Origin: Dictyophora rubrovolvata
Lineage: Eukaryota > Basidiomycota > Agaricomycetes > Phallales > Phallaceae
DNA: 64,000 nt
Direction of reading: 5' to 3'
NCBI GenBank assembly: GCA_029959195.1
Contig: CP114119.1
Coordinates: 2,356,001 to 2,420,000 of the forward strand
A model generated the notes under the pieces. That model was given only the letters and a program-made list of their open reading frames with translations. It had not been told where the DNA came from and made no database searches. Shown here in pieces: positions 1 to 11,182 of the stretch (positions within the stretch are counted from its first letter, which is position 1; every line of letters starts with the position of its first letter). The position numbers were made by a program, and so were the translations under genes.

Positions 1-2027
1 CACTCGTCAGAGCGCCTCGAATCGTCTGTCTGTGCTTTGGGACTGGCTCCAGCAACCCACATACAAGGGTCTGGGCTGAACAAGCCGATAAGTTTCAATT
101 ACTTATAAACTGAAGATAATAATAACCTTGCGGCATGTCCTGCCAAATTGAGTGGTCCAAGCTGAGGGGAGAATATAAAATCCGGGACATCGTAAGCGAA
201 TCGTAACGACCTGAACTGGCACCTGTTCCGATATTGCACGATTGAAGCGTGTGTATATCCGAAGCATCAAACGGATTGTAACCACTTTTTTGAAGGAGAA
301 AGGCGATCAACCTCTAAATGAGTCGATAAACTGAAAACTGAACTAACCAGAGCATGACAAAAATCACCATGCCTAAACTCCAGGCATCAGCATATATCCC
401 AACATAGCCACGGGATTTTGCTTGAAGGGCCAAGATCGCCTCAGGTGGCATGTAACAAATGGTACCAACAGCGTTCAGGGTTTCTTCATATGCACGAGGG
501 CGAGCAAGACCGAAATCAGCTATCATAAGACGTGGATAGGGACCTGGTGTGTGTAGAAGTATATTCTCGGGTTTGAGATCTGCGAGTTTTTTTTCAGATC
601 TATAAACAGCACATCTCTGCAGGTAACTTGCCTCGGTGTGAGATATTCCTATCATGTAGATACTGCAGACCCAGCATCAACTGATAACTACAATATTTCG
701 TTTCCTTTTCCTGGATCCTTCCATTTTCTTTAGTCGTGATGTATGTAAATAAGTCACCACCAGTGGATAGCTCTAAAAATAAATTCCTAAAAAATCCCAT
801 CAGATTCAGGTGCTCCCAACAAAAACTGCGACGCCCACAAGAAGTCCTCTTGCACTACTACGTCCAAAATTTGATTAATGTTAGGCTAGGGAACTAATGT
901 AAACATGTGTCCAAGAAAATGGACGGATAGATGTACGCACATGGTTGAGGCCTCGAAGAAGTCCGACTTCCCGCATGAGCTTGTCGGTGGGAGGGCCACC
1001 TCCCAATTTAATCATTTTGCAGGCGGCTTGTTGATAGAGCAATGTAGTCGAACATTCAATAGTTTTGAAAGTATAGGCCAAATTAACTACTGCGTAAGAC
1101 CCGCTATGCCGTCGTCGCAAGGTCCCGATAAAATGGAAAACGAAAAACAGAGAAGATTATCATACCTTCCTAGAGTGAGTGAAGTGACCGTATAATTCCC
1201 AACTTGCTACCGAACATTGTTAGGTGATTCACTTCGTGATAGGGTATGTGTGTTACCTTATTTGGAGGGACCATGGGTGGAGTTGGATCGAATAAGGTTT
1301 TCTTCCGGAAGATACTCGCAGGACGCGCATATACGCATTTAAAAGCTGTATATGGGTTAGAAACACCATTATTTTGTTCTCGGCTACTTCAATACCTTCC
1401 GACCGTGGAATTTTGATGACATTGTTGTGCATCAGTATAACGGAAGTTCTCTTAATCAAATGGTTGTTCAACAAGAGGCCATTCGTTGAAAGATCCTAAT
1501 AGAGGATAAATAATATGACTTGAAAAGACTGGATTCGCTGACCTGGCAGGCGACTAAGGTAGCACCCGAAGGTGATTGAATGCTGCACTGAATATTGTCA
1601 GAATATTTAAAAATCTCGCCAAATGTTTGGACGAACACATGGATCTTGCAGTGCACGTGGGAAACCACTGGGCTCAGAATCACGTATGAACTATAGTAGT
1701 TTGTTAAAAGTTTCCAGGTTTGTTAAACGACAAACGCAATTACCATTTAGTCTGGTTGCGACCGATTACAATAGGTGTGCCCATATAGACGGGAAGCTCT
1801 GAAACGGCTTAGACTTCAACGCGTTGTGAGTAAATACTAAAGTCTACAGAACCTTTCTCGTGGCCGTCGGATTGCGAAAGACAGACCAAATGGGCCACCT
1901 TTCGAGAACTCGAAGACATTGGCTGTTTCCGCGGTCGTTTAGAGCCTAAAATATTCTTCACCGCTTCGTCTTGCGATGAAACCAGCTTGCGCTTTGTCGC
2001 CCTCGATTCACTGTGAAAGGATGACAT
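1..2027 (-). CDS. FHA-domain checkpoint kinase, Chk2/Rad53/Cds1 type (3' end beyond window)
   Basis: Serine/threonine kinase of the DNA-damage/replication checkpoint family (family knowledge). The N-terminal part is a lysine/arginine-rich leader, then an FHA domain: VIGRN at about 1765 and SHVHCKI at about 1660 are the phosphothreonine-binding GR and SxxH signatures. The kinase domain follows: AACKMIKL lysine (about 1010), HRDLKPENILL rebuilt across an intron (about 550-640), ADFGLARP (about 510), GTICYMPPE (about 460), GYNPFDASD (about 270) and a subdomain XI segment LVCGLLEPVPKHRQT at positions 20-75. The gene therefore runs off the left edge. The HRD/LKPEN junction fits a GC-AG intron (GCAAGT donor). 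Start chosen at 2027 because splicing that leader to the FHA exon keeps frame; it is the least certain part. One FHA plus kinase argues for Chk2/Cds1 rather than CaMK. Confidence 0.85.
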
Positions 2028-2189
2028 ACAAGCGAAGGAGGGTACGTGACGAAGTGACTGGGTGACAGCGACAGATAGTTCTGGGCTGCCTTAGCAGCGG
2101 AGGGAAGGATATGTAGCTTTTTCTTCAACGATAACATACAAATATACATCGTTAAGCGCAGAATAGTTGAATACCGGATACTAAATTTC

Positions 2190-3470
2190 TCATCCTCCTG
2201 CACCCCCTTCGGCCCACCTTCGTAAATCTTCTTCTGTGACTTCTGGAAATTCCTCTGCAGTAACCTTTGTCTTGTCAGCTTCCTCATGTACGGGCTTTAG
2301 AAAAAGAAAGATAAGCAACAAGAATCCTCTGCCAAAGATTCAATAATCACCTCTTCGCCAAATAACATGTCGATGTTGTCATCCCCGGAGGAATCTATTT
2401 TCATTTCTGATGTCTGAGAAGAAAGAAGTCAGGATATCGTCGCTTGAAATTATATCAATATTCACTGAGGGCTCCGACTATGTTCTCTTCATTAATTCAT
2501 CCTGAACGGGCAACACTCAAAAGACTTACTGCACTAAGAGTGTTATTCACCCGTTGAAATAGTTCATTTATTTTGGCTTCTAATTCGTCACATTTACTAT
2601 GTTCGGGTGTCGGCAATTACGTCAACAAACAGATATAAGTACCGGCTGAACGTACGCATGAATTGTCTTGGTCTCTCCTTGTCTTAGTTCAAGCTGTCGG
2701 TTCATCAGAGCTTCTAAATTGGCTCGAGCCTACGAAAATAATTTAACCTCAAAGAAGAAATATATAATCTATAGCGTTGAAGCCTTACTTGAATGGGGCG
2801 CAAATCATTCGCTGCCGCTATAAGATTTTGACCCATCACTCGCATCCATTCTAGTAAGCGGTCCCAGTCGGGTGGTATTTCTGCTGCATACGGAGGTGGG
2901 GTTGGCGCAACTACCGAACTCAAGAAAGACGAATATGTGAAAAGCATGGTGGTAAGTATCGACTTCAGCGCTGGCCGTCGGTCTGGGAAAAAAAAAGAAG
3001 TCCAGTAGCCGAAGAATGAAGAATTTTGAAACGGACCGACTGAGGGATCTTCCGGATAAAGTTGTACTGCTCCCATATCCTTCAAACTAGGGAAATTTTC
3101 TTTCGTCTACATAAGAAGTCGATGGCTGGTTGAATACAGAGTCGAATGACGTTTTGACAAGACTAAAAAATGCAGCACCACATACAAACCATGAATCGCC
3201 ATAAGCATTATAATACCCATCTTCAACAATCCAATCAGCCCGAGGTTTTTCTAACTGAGTTAAAGGCCAATCCGGAATGTTGGTTTCATTCGCCAATAGT
3301 TCGTGTTGCTTTTTAACAATCTCGGATTCGTCGAGTTCAGCGACAGATTCGCCTGAGGCTTCCAATCGCGTTCTAAGTAAAGATAATAAATGAATATTAT
3401 GGTTGGTATAGTTGACATATATTGAAGGTGGTGAGGGAAATGGGTTCTGTAATGTCTGCTCGTCCTCCAT
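2190..3470 (-). CDS. MED7: Mediator complex subunit 7
   Basis: Middle-module subunit of the RNA polymerase II Mediator (family knowledge). The N-terminus has the family signature NPFPSPPSIYVNYTNHN, followed by PRADWIVEDGYYNAYGDSW, corresponding to the P-x-W-I-x-x-GYY-x-FG block. A second exon carries ENFPSLKDMGAVQLYPED and the helical segment DWDRLLEWMRVMGQNLIAAA, then ANDLRPIQ-ARANLEALMNRQ, the conserved RPHQAR-type helix. KCDELEAKINELFQRVNNTL closes the family domain. Two further short exons give an acidic tail ending in a TGA at 2190-2192. Introns have good GT..AG ends and all joins keep frame. Start at 3470 is the first ATG before the proline-rich signature. It is divergent from the gene at 3575. 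The last two tail exons are inferred from splice signals only. Confidence 0.86.
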
Positions 3471-3574
3471 GTCGAAAGAGAGCGTGTCGCGGGGTTTTAA
3501 AATCTCAAGACTTACGTCAGCGAGTATACTGCTGTCGACGACGACCTAGCAGCGGCGGGTTTCAAATTGTTGAC
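3471..3574. promoter_or_regulatory. Short divergent promoter between MED7 and the BuGZ-like gene
   Basis: Only about 104 bases separate the two start codons, so both genes must start transcription inside or very close to this stretch. It contains no TATA box that I can see. Shared regulation of two general nuclear factors is inference from spacing alone. Confidence 0.5.
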
Positions 3575-4973
3575 ATGGCAAAGAAAAAGAAGTCCAAGAT
3601 CGTAAGTTCAGGTTATCATTCAGGGGCGAGTTCTATCTTATGGTGTACTAGGTTCTACGTCCATGGTGCTGGTATTGTGAGCGTGAGTTTGAAGATGAGA
3701 AAGGTATGTGCTTCAGATTTCACCAATTTCCTTTTCTCATTCGAGATTTTTTAGTCTTAATGCAGCATCAAAAGGCGAAGCATTTTAAATGCCATCAATG
3801 CCCTCGACGTTTGAATACGGCTGGTGGTTTAGCTGTGCATATCCAACAAGTCCATAAACTGGATCCAGATCAGTATGTTTTTTATGCATGCCCACGCAAG
3901 TTTCTATCTCAATTTCATTCAGACTTCCTCGTATCGATAATGCTATGCCTGGGCGAGACGGCTACGAAGTGGAAATCTTTGGAATGGAAGGTATTCCAGT
4001 TCCGGATGTAGCAGACTACAAGAGACGAAAGGAACAAGAACTCGGTCTCCCCGCTGGATCAATTTCTGGTTCAGGGAAAGGTTTACAACAAAACAAGCGG
4101 CCGAAGATTGAAACACGAGTGCTTACCACGGAAGAGCTTCGTATACAGTTAGAGGCACATAAAGCACTCATGGGTGCTACGGATGGTGTCGCGAAAGCGA
4201 CGAATGGAACAGGAGACGCTAACGGTAATGGTGGAGCAGTTTATAACGCTGCACCTCAAACGTACGTCAATCCACCTGTGCCTGCACCAGGTGCCATTCC
4301 TCCATTTATGCCGGGAATGCCACCACCGCCGTTCCCGCCCCCAACAGGGTTCCCCGGATCCATGCCCCCAATTCCTGGCGCAGTACCTGGTGGACCGCCA
4401 CCGCCATTTCCTCCATTCGCTCCAGGTGGTTTTCCTCAAGGGTAAGAAACACTGTTCTTAATCCTGCTAAAGACTAACACGACGCTTGACATATGTACAG
4501 TCCACCCCCACCTGGATTCCCATTCCTGCCGCCTATGCCACCTCCAGGTGTACGACCTCCCATTCCTCCATCAGGTGTATCCCCACCAGGCCCAGGATCT
4601 GCTCCTTCGATGCCACCTTTGCCACCTTCCCAGAGCCCGATGGCGCCACCACAACCTCCAAGCATGCCTGCCGTTCCCGCTCCGCCTCCTCGCCCACGCA
4701 CACCGAATCCTCCTCAAACAAATCCACCATTAAAAGCAGGCACAGTTCTTATATGGTCAGATGCAAACTATTCTCCTGTGAGTCGTTTTTGAAGTAGTGT
4801 TTTGCGAGGTATTGGTATTGATCTCATGTCTGTAACAGATCGAGAAAAGAGCGTTGGATCAAAAGTATTATTATGTTCCTCAGGGGGAAGATGGTTCACT
4901 TCCTACGTCCGCATCGGCTGCTATTGCCAATCCTCGTGGCACAAAGAGGGCCAGAGCAGAAGACTTCTTGTAG
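3575..4973 (+). CDS. BuGZ/ZNF207-like C2H2 zinc-finger protein
   Basis: Homologue of BuGZ/ZNF207, which in animals binds the kinetochore/spindle protein Bub3 (family knowledge; fungal role inferred). Starts MAKKKKSKI, then after an intron [15 protein letters not shown], the characteristic first finger directly after a basic start. After a second intron comes [19 protein letters not shown] and [12 protein letters not shown], and then [19 protein letters not shown], the near-invariant BuGZ block. The middle is a long Pro/Gly/Met-rich low-complexity region (about 4260-4720), where family members carry a flexible segment. The C-terminus [13 protein letters not shown] and [13 protein letters not shown] is also typical; the stop is TAG at 4971-4973. 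Five introns inferred, all GT-AG. No short GLEBS-like motif was resolved by eye. Confidence 0.88.
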
Positions 4974-5261
4974 ATGAAGTTGAAATGAAGATGTTCTCCT
5001 AATGCAGTCGATCGATTGAGGATTTAAAAAGCGACTAATTTCCCAACTTGAGCTTTGTGTTTTTCTTCTTAGTGTATTAAATTGTATTGCTTTTTTGCAG
5101 CGTCAATTATATGAGTGAACTGTCTCTGCTATGCCTGTAGCGCCTTAGATGATTCAGTTTGTACCGGCAACTACCGAAGCTAACTTCGGTACCGAGGCGA
5201 CTTTCTTAAGTACCGAACTGCCACCTTGAGCGTGATATTTTACTCTCCCATATCCACGCAA

Positions 5262-6014
5262 ATGTCGATTAAAACGGATAGCGAGAATAATATGCGGCTT
5301 TTAATTGTGGGCAATTCGGGCTCAGGCAAGGTCAGTGATGTACAATTCAAGTATGTAGTATGCTTTCTTAGACTTATTCATTGACACACCGTCAAAGTCT
5401 ACTTTCGCGGATGCCTTAGGCAAACTTTCGAATTTCCCTGTATTACATCTCGATAAGATTCACTGGCGTCCCAACTGGGAACAGGTAGATTTGTGATACA
5501 GATGTGTCATTCAATGCACTCATACCGAGAAGACACCAAGAGAGGAACTTCGAGAGTCAGTCGAAGACTTCATTCTCAAAAACCCAAATTGGGTGATAGA
5601 TGGCAACTATGGAAAGACAGTAGGGGATTTAACTTTACTCGCTGCCACCAATGTCGTCTGTAAGAAATTCAAAATAAGCTTGTATGCCCAATTCCTGAGT
5701 TCATTGCATTCAAATCTGTAGGGCTCGATCCGCCATTTATTTTATATTTTCCTCGTCTTCTTTGGCGCACTTTTGCACGTTTGCTAGGCTTTAAGCCACC
5801 TTGCAGTCCCGGATGTAATGAGTCGTTAAAAGACATCTTTACCCTCGGGAAAAAAAGCATTATCTGGTGGTGTTGGACTCAACATACTCCCACGAGAAAA
5901 AAGCATGAGCTCGAAATGCTGGAAGATAAGGACGGAAGATGGATTCGTCTTGGAGGTTGGGGAAAAGCCGCTGAAGATTTTCAGAAACGGTTGAAAAAAT
6001 TCTTGCAGCGTTGA
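5262..6014 (+). CDS. P-loop NTPase, adenylate-kinase-like / topology-modulation (FlaR-like) protein
   Basis: Small nucleotide-binding protein of about 190 residues. A Walker A loop LLIVGNSGSGKST lies at the N-terminus, split by an intron between GSGK and ST. It is followed by LHLDKIHWRPNWEQTP and WVIDGNYGKT, the motif set of bacterial 'DNA topology modulation protein FlaR-like' kinases of the shikimate/adenylate-kinase fold. A basic segment FPRLLWRTFARLLGFKPP and C-terminal GKKSIIWW follow. Three short introns (after the P-loop, after NWEQ and after NVV) restore frame. Substrate unknown; the FlaR name is historical and the true reaction is not established. It stands convergent with the ligase gene at 6159. 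Confidence 0.75.
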
Positions 6015-6158
6015 TGAGCTTAGCCAGTTTAATAGAACATACGAAGTTTTGAAATGGGGTTTATTGGTTTCATAACACCTCACTTCATAGTAATACATTG
6101 TTAGATACCGCGTGCAACTTGATAGTCTTAAATATATCAACCGATAAAATCAAACTGT

Positions 6159-7417
6159 CTACTTTCCATTTATCCATCGTCCATGCCGTTTCACCAGCTC
6201 CTCGACTATCTCGCTTTCAATTTCACTTTGATCTTCTTTAAGCCGAATCCATGTTTCTTCGAAAGTATTTGTACTTGAATTTGAAGGAGTAACAAACACG
6301 ACTTCGTATTTCCGTTTATGAAGATCATTCCCAACGACAACTTGATGTCCATATCTTTCTAAGGCGGCGCGCGCTTTGGGTATCAATAAAGTCTCATCAG
6401 TCTCCAGCTGAGAGTGACAAATGACAAATTGTCAGACGCCAAATTTTTCAGAGTCGAAAAAATAGCTTACTTTGAAACTGACGATGTAGGCTTCCGGTGT
6501 CCATTCGTTCACCATAGGTTTCAATATCTTTGGTACCTGGTCCATTTCAATTTGAAGAGACCCCTTGGTTGACTGAATCTTATGCTCCGACTTGAAAAAA
6601 AAACAGTATGCAATTTAGGGACAACATAGCTTTTTCCGAAGGAGAAAGTGAATCCACTCACCATTTTCTGAGTGGGTAAAAAGAAATCGCTAACGGCAGC
6701 AGCCAAATAATACAACGCATATCGCTTCCTCACGCTCAATTCCTTCGATATAGCGCGCAGAAGGTATAGGTATTCGTTGATAGTAACAAAAGTGAGGGTA
6801 TGTAACATGCCCCGTGTGCGCACGTCCTTGTAGGTTTTGAGAACCTCTTCAAGTCTCGGGACTTCAGGAGGCGATACTGAAATTTGTACACCGTCACCAC
6901 CGTCTTTGAATTCCAGGAAATCTAAAAATGGGTTGGTGGAGTGGGAATAATGGCGACTGAAGGGTTGTAGACTGAATTGTCGGTGCATGAAGATGACGGC
7001 GTATCCATGTTTGAGGAAGTATTCTGCAGATGTAGCTCCTCTTGTACCTAGATTGAAGGAAACATCATCACAACCTCAACAAAACCAGTGAATGACGAAC
7101 CAGCACTGAAGTTATCCAAGAAACGAACACTAAAGCGAGCTATTCAGCATCCAGTTTAAAAGCTATTTCTTCTTTATGAAGGATCTCACACATTGAGTTC
7201 CAACGGCACAGTAGTACCTCCGCTCTGTCATGCATTATTACCCGGGGTCACCAACAGCCGTGCAAATACACCCAAACAATCTCACCGTAACAAGGGCGAT
7301 GCGTCTGTTTTCCTGAATATGTCTCACTATGAACTGCTTTACATCGGAAATCAATTCTTCGAGGTTCGGCGGTGGCGGTTGTGTTTCAAAATAAGACTTT
7401 GCTGAAAAACTAGACAT
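6159..7417 (-). CDS. Phosphopantothenate-cysteine ligase (coenzyme A biosynthesis)
   Basis: Joins 4'-phosphopantothenate to cysteine in CoA synthesis (family: eukaryotic PPCS, yeast Cab2). Visible blocks in order: start MSSFSAKSYFETQPPPPNLE at 7417; RIALVTGGTTVPLE; VRFLDNFSAGTRGATSAEYF, the NFSxGxRG nucleotide-binding signature (about 7050-7110); RYALYYLAAAVSDFFLP, the strongly conserved AAAVSDF motif (about 6690); KPMVNEWTPEAYIVSFK and LETDETLLIPKARAALERY; and the C-terminal KYEVVFVTP. At least four introns, all with usual borders. The TAG stop is at 6159-6161. The order and the conserved Asn/Lys-type ligase motifs point to an intact enzyme. Tandem with RPN5 behind it, convergent with the P-loop gene. 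Confidence 0.9.
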
Positions 7418-7558
7418 GGGACGGTCGTTCTATCGAATTTTGCTTCCGCAGGTCACACAGTCATAAGGAGTCACTCCGGTCACTCCTAAATAGTGCTTTC
7501 AACTCAACTCAGACTTGAATGAATATCAAAGAGAAATTAAATTTTGTTAAATATATAA

Positions 7559-9418
7559 TCAACTTCTAGGCTGCGCAGCCAACGCAGCATTCATTCCCAT
7601 CCAACTTTTCTCGACCAAACCTAGCAGCTTGCCCATATCGGAACTCCAATCATTCATAACATCCTCTGCACTGCGTTTCTGCGTAAAACTAACTATCCCA
7701 CTCGGCCGATCGATTCTTGCCCAAACGCTGCCTGAAACAACAAGACGACATAATGTTTCTTCAGTTTGCTCCTGAGATAAATCTAATAATGCCTGCAGCC
7801 GAGAGAGTTGAATGCGAGTGTAGTAGTGCGCGATAACGCGGATGTTCTATTTATTTCATTTTAGCCCTGAAACAGGAACAAGTGAGGGGGGGGAAGGAAA
7901 ACAGTACACACATGTTCAATAACACGTGTATGGAAATCTTCCCATTGCTTTTCGTTTGCCGGTCCGAAGACAGTCGTTGACCGCAGGGTTGATCCATAGA
8001 TACTTTCGATGCCCGACCAACGCATCAATTCACGTGTTGTAAAGCATTTTACGAGATTGCTAAATGATGACATGGTTGTATAGCATTGAAACTAGAAACA
8101 CAAATTAAATGAAATGAACATACTAATGAAGCTCCATTTTGGCCAGTGCGGGGTTCGCAAACAAGTGATGCAGCATGTCCGACTGTTCGTTATCGTAAGG
8201 TGCCAAAAGTACATAGTACACAATGTATTCCAATGCCTGACGAGTCGTGATGAGATAGAAGTTATTGGCCATCATCAATTAGGACATACCTGAATACCTT
8301 TATTCCCTTCATCTTCCTTTATTGACGGAGTCTCCCAAATCTTGTAGTAGTGCTTGGCAACGTCAAGATAGGCCGTTTGCTGAAGAGAAAATTGAATCAT
8401 GAGATCGTAGTATTTCAGCTTAAGATCCTATGACATGCATCAGACATTAAAAACAAAAAGACGGGGGAAAGAAAAGATATGCTTTACTGACCTCGTTCTC
8501 TTTCTCTTTCAAAAACGTTTCATTCACTTTCCTTCCTCCCACCCGTACCTTGGCCCACTCAGCTTCACCATCAGCGAAAGCGCTACTCGAACTATCCTGA
8601 CCCGTCTCACGACTCTGTTTGGCTTTCTTGGCCTCTTCGTCCTTCAGCTTAGCAACGCCAATTAAAAGCCGCATTTGTTCCAACAAGAACTCGGTTTTCT
8701 CCCTCCGCTCCATCGAAGAGTATGTTTCAACTTGTAACTCCGAGACTAAATCAGATGCTGTCTGCAATTCTTCCTTTGGCGTCGATGAGGATGTCGCTAG
8801 AGTTTCATGGTAATGAGCTAAAGATAAAGTTACTCGTGCTCGAGGCGTCTCCAAGAATATCTGTCAACAAATACATAAAAAAAAGAAATAATCAATAAAA
8901 AAAAAAGAACGCAACAAACAACACACCTTTCCTTCCGTCACATCTCGTAATGCATGAATGACAGATAACCACGTCTCTAATCCTTGTTGTTGTTGTATCG
9001 TTTCTAGCCATGTCATGGTAAGCTCAACCATTGACTGAACAACGCTCTTCAATTGACCATGCTTCTTCGACAAAAGAATCAAATTGCTGGTTAACGATTT
9101 GTAGTTTTTAGCTTCATGAGTCAATGTTAAGAGCTTTTCCGCTAGCCGGGTCGTCGATTTGAGATCAGAAGCCTTTCGTAAATAATTAGCATTCAAATTC
9201 AAGATGAAGTACTGATGATATTACATTTCGAGTTTGTTTCTCCAATGCGAGAATCTTTTCAATGGCATCCTGTAACTTGCCTGACTTCAAAGGACTAAGT
9301 TAGTATCCTCGCGTTTCTTGCAGAAATTGCTTACTCCTGCAATAGCGTCAACCTCAGGAAGTAAGGTGCCTACTTCTGGAGTAAAGTCTCTTTCTTGTTT
9401 CTTTGGTTCAGCAGACAT
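7559..9418 (-). CDS. RPN5: 26S proteasome regulatory subunit RPN5 (PSMD12)
   Basis: Non-ATPase lid subunit of the 19S proteasome cap (family knowledge). Start MSAEPKKQERDF; then helical repeats with LKSTTRLAEKLLTL, NYKSLTSNLILLSKKHGQLK and MVELTMTWLETI; ETPRARVTLSLAHYHE; MERREKTEFLLEQMRLL; and DLKLKYYDLMIQFSLQQTAY. The PCI domain is in the last exons: LMRWSGIESIYGSTLR, then HYYTRIQLSRLQALLDLS, VSGSVWARIDRPSGIVSF and the end GMNAALAAQPRS. This is collinear with the whole family (about 450-470 residues). Introns of 50-70 bp separate all blocks. A longer in-frame start about 60 bases upstream exists but its peptide is not RPN5-like, so I chose 9418. Confidence 0.92.
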
Positions 9419-9724
9419 AATAGTAATAGTGCTTTTTGCGAAGGTTGCGTAATGACGGAGGTGACGCGTTCTTGTCACGTTGTCACACCCACGTCTGGTT
9501 CAGAAAGAGATATAGACCTGGAATTTGAAATTATATTTTCAAACAATTATGATGTAATTACACGCATGAAAGAATTAATACAAATGCTGGTGTTATATAG
9601 TAATATGGTATATATGAACATTAGAGGGAATAATTGGAGGAGTCCAATTTAGTACCAGCGGCCAGGGAAACGGATAAAAATATTTTATGTAAAGTTCAGA
9701 ACGTCTTGTCCTGTGAAAATCGCC

Positions 9725-11118
9725 CTACGCCCAATGCAAGACAAAGTAACCCAAATGCCTGCAGCTTTCGGGGTGTACCTTTTCACCGACAACCCCCCAG
9801 GGAGTGACAGATAACTTGTAAGTGACACCACTCTTCAAAGTACCAGTCCCGGTATCCTGATTTAAAGTTCCCTCCATTTTCCAAGAGGAATTGTCGTTGC
9901 TAACGGTAGCATTCATTGTAATGATGCTTCTATCCAAAAACGGAAGCGGCAGTTTGCTAGTGAGACCTTGTGGCTCGACATCTATTGTCATGGGCGAAGT
10001 TTCCCCGGTGACTTTGCGGTAGAAACCTTGCAATGTCAATCGGGCAGTTTTGAAACGGTCGACTGCTTGTCGGACACCAGGTAATTTGGTTCCGTGACCA
10101 TGCGACAGGGAGATATGTGGCGGATCATAATCCACCGATGCGATAGGATAGAGCGGTGGCTTAGTTTTGGCAAAGCATCCAAATATATAGATGAAATTGA
10201 CGTGAGTAGCGGTGAGCAAGGGTGATTCGTCGTCCTCGAAAGCTAGGGTCTCAGCGAGGGCTGATAGATCATCATCATTTTTTACGTATGATGTTTGGCC
10301 TGTATTGTACTCAGAAAAACTGCTATTTTTTTTTTGGGAGGGAGAAATAAACATACCATGCACATAAGCTGCGATGACGAACGTTTTGATATAGCGAAGC
10401 TTCCAGTTGTATGCGGGTATTTGAGCCACGAACTGAATAAAGCTGAGATTCTTTAATTTGGCAAGAGATTCGAGCTTGGTGAAATTATGGTTGTCTGTAG
10501 CGGGAAAACTTGAGAAAAAATGTTGATAGGGAAGCTTGATTACATACCGTGCTCGGTGACAATGTCAAGTAAGACTTGCAACAGTCTCTCGACAGATTTT
10601 TTGTCTTGTTTATCCAGATCGGGGAGCTTGACAGTGGTTTGTTTTTCTGGTAAACTGTCGTACAGAGACACGATCTGATCCCTGCGGATGGCTGATTTAG
10701 CCAGGGAGAGCCACACGCGCGATTTGTGGTCTTTCCGCGGCTGCACCCGACGAGCCAGGGCGTCGAAATCCCATGAATTGCCACGAAGATGGGACTCGAA
10801 TGCCTTCCAAGCGAGCTTATCACGGCATTTGGGAGATACGCTCATCAAACTGAGCAAATCGTGTGATCGAAGATACGGAGACAAGAGAGGAACAACTGCA
10901 TGGAAATTCCGCTGAGTGTCTGAGATGCTACATGAGGATTGAGTCGAAGTGGTGGGTGAGTGCGATAGAGACGGCGGGGTTGACGAGACGGGTGTGTCGA
11001 GACGCGAAGTGCTTGAATTGGATCTCGCGCGACGAATTAAGGGAGGAATGAGGAGAGAAATGGTAGCTCTTCTTTGAGAAGAATGACGCTGTAAAAACGT
11101 TGTTGGAGAAGGATCCAT
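9725..11118 (-). CDS. F-box-like conserved basidiomycete protein
   Basis: Unknown function. The N-terminal third is Ser/Thr-rich (RRARSNSSTSRLDTPVSSTP), then a candidate F-box helix region VVPLLSPYLRSHDLLSLMSV and SPKCRDKLAWKAFESHL. The middle has DLDKQDKKSVERLLQVL; the C-terminal part is beta-rich (ASVDYDPPHISLSHGHGTK to KVHPESCRHLGYFVLHWA). Two introns, near 10310 and 10500. I prefer the ATG at 11118: the first in-frame ATG (11172) directly abuts a TATA box, so transcription would be expected to start downstream of it. Skp1 binding and a ubiquitin-ligase role are inference; the F-box match is weak. Confidence 0.65.
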
Positions 11119-11171
11119 ATCAGAACTCAAGATGGCGTTGAGAATGTGGAGGGCCGGAAGTTGCAATGTCA

Positions 11172-11180
11172 TTTATATAA
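11172..11180 (-). promoter_or_regulatory. TATA box of the F-box-like gene
   Basis: On the minus strand the sequence reads TTATATAAAT immediately before and into the first in-frame ATG. With a usual 25-35 base offset, RNA would start near 11145, making the ATG at 11118 the first one in the transcript. This decides the start chosen for that gene. Confidence 0.5.
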
Positions 11181-11182
11181 GA

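Noticed and set aside
1958-2287. 109-codon minus-strand frame between the kinase and MED7
   Set aside because: It overlaps the MED7 tail exons and the kinase leader in a different frame and has no protein-like pattern of its own.
4149-4733. Several long frames on both strands inside the BuGZ-like gene
   Set aside because: They arise from the Pro/Gly codon bias of the low-complexity region; only the spliced zinc-finger frame continues into conserved blocks.
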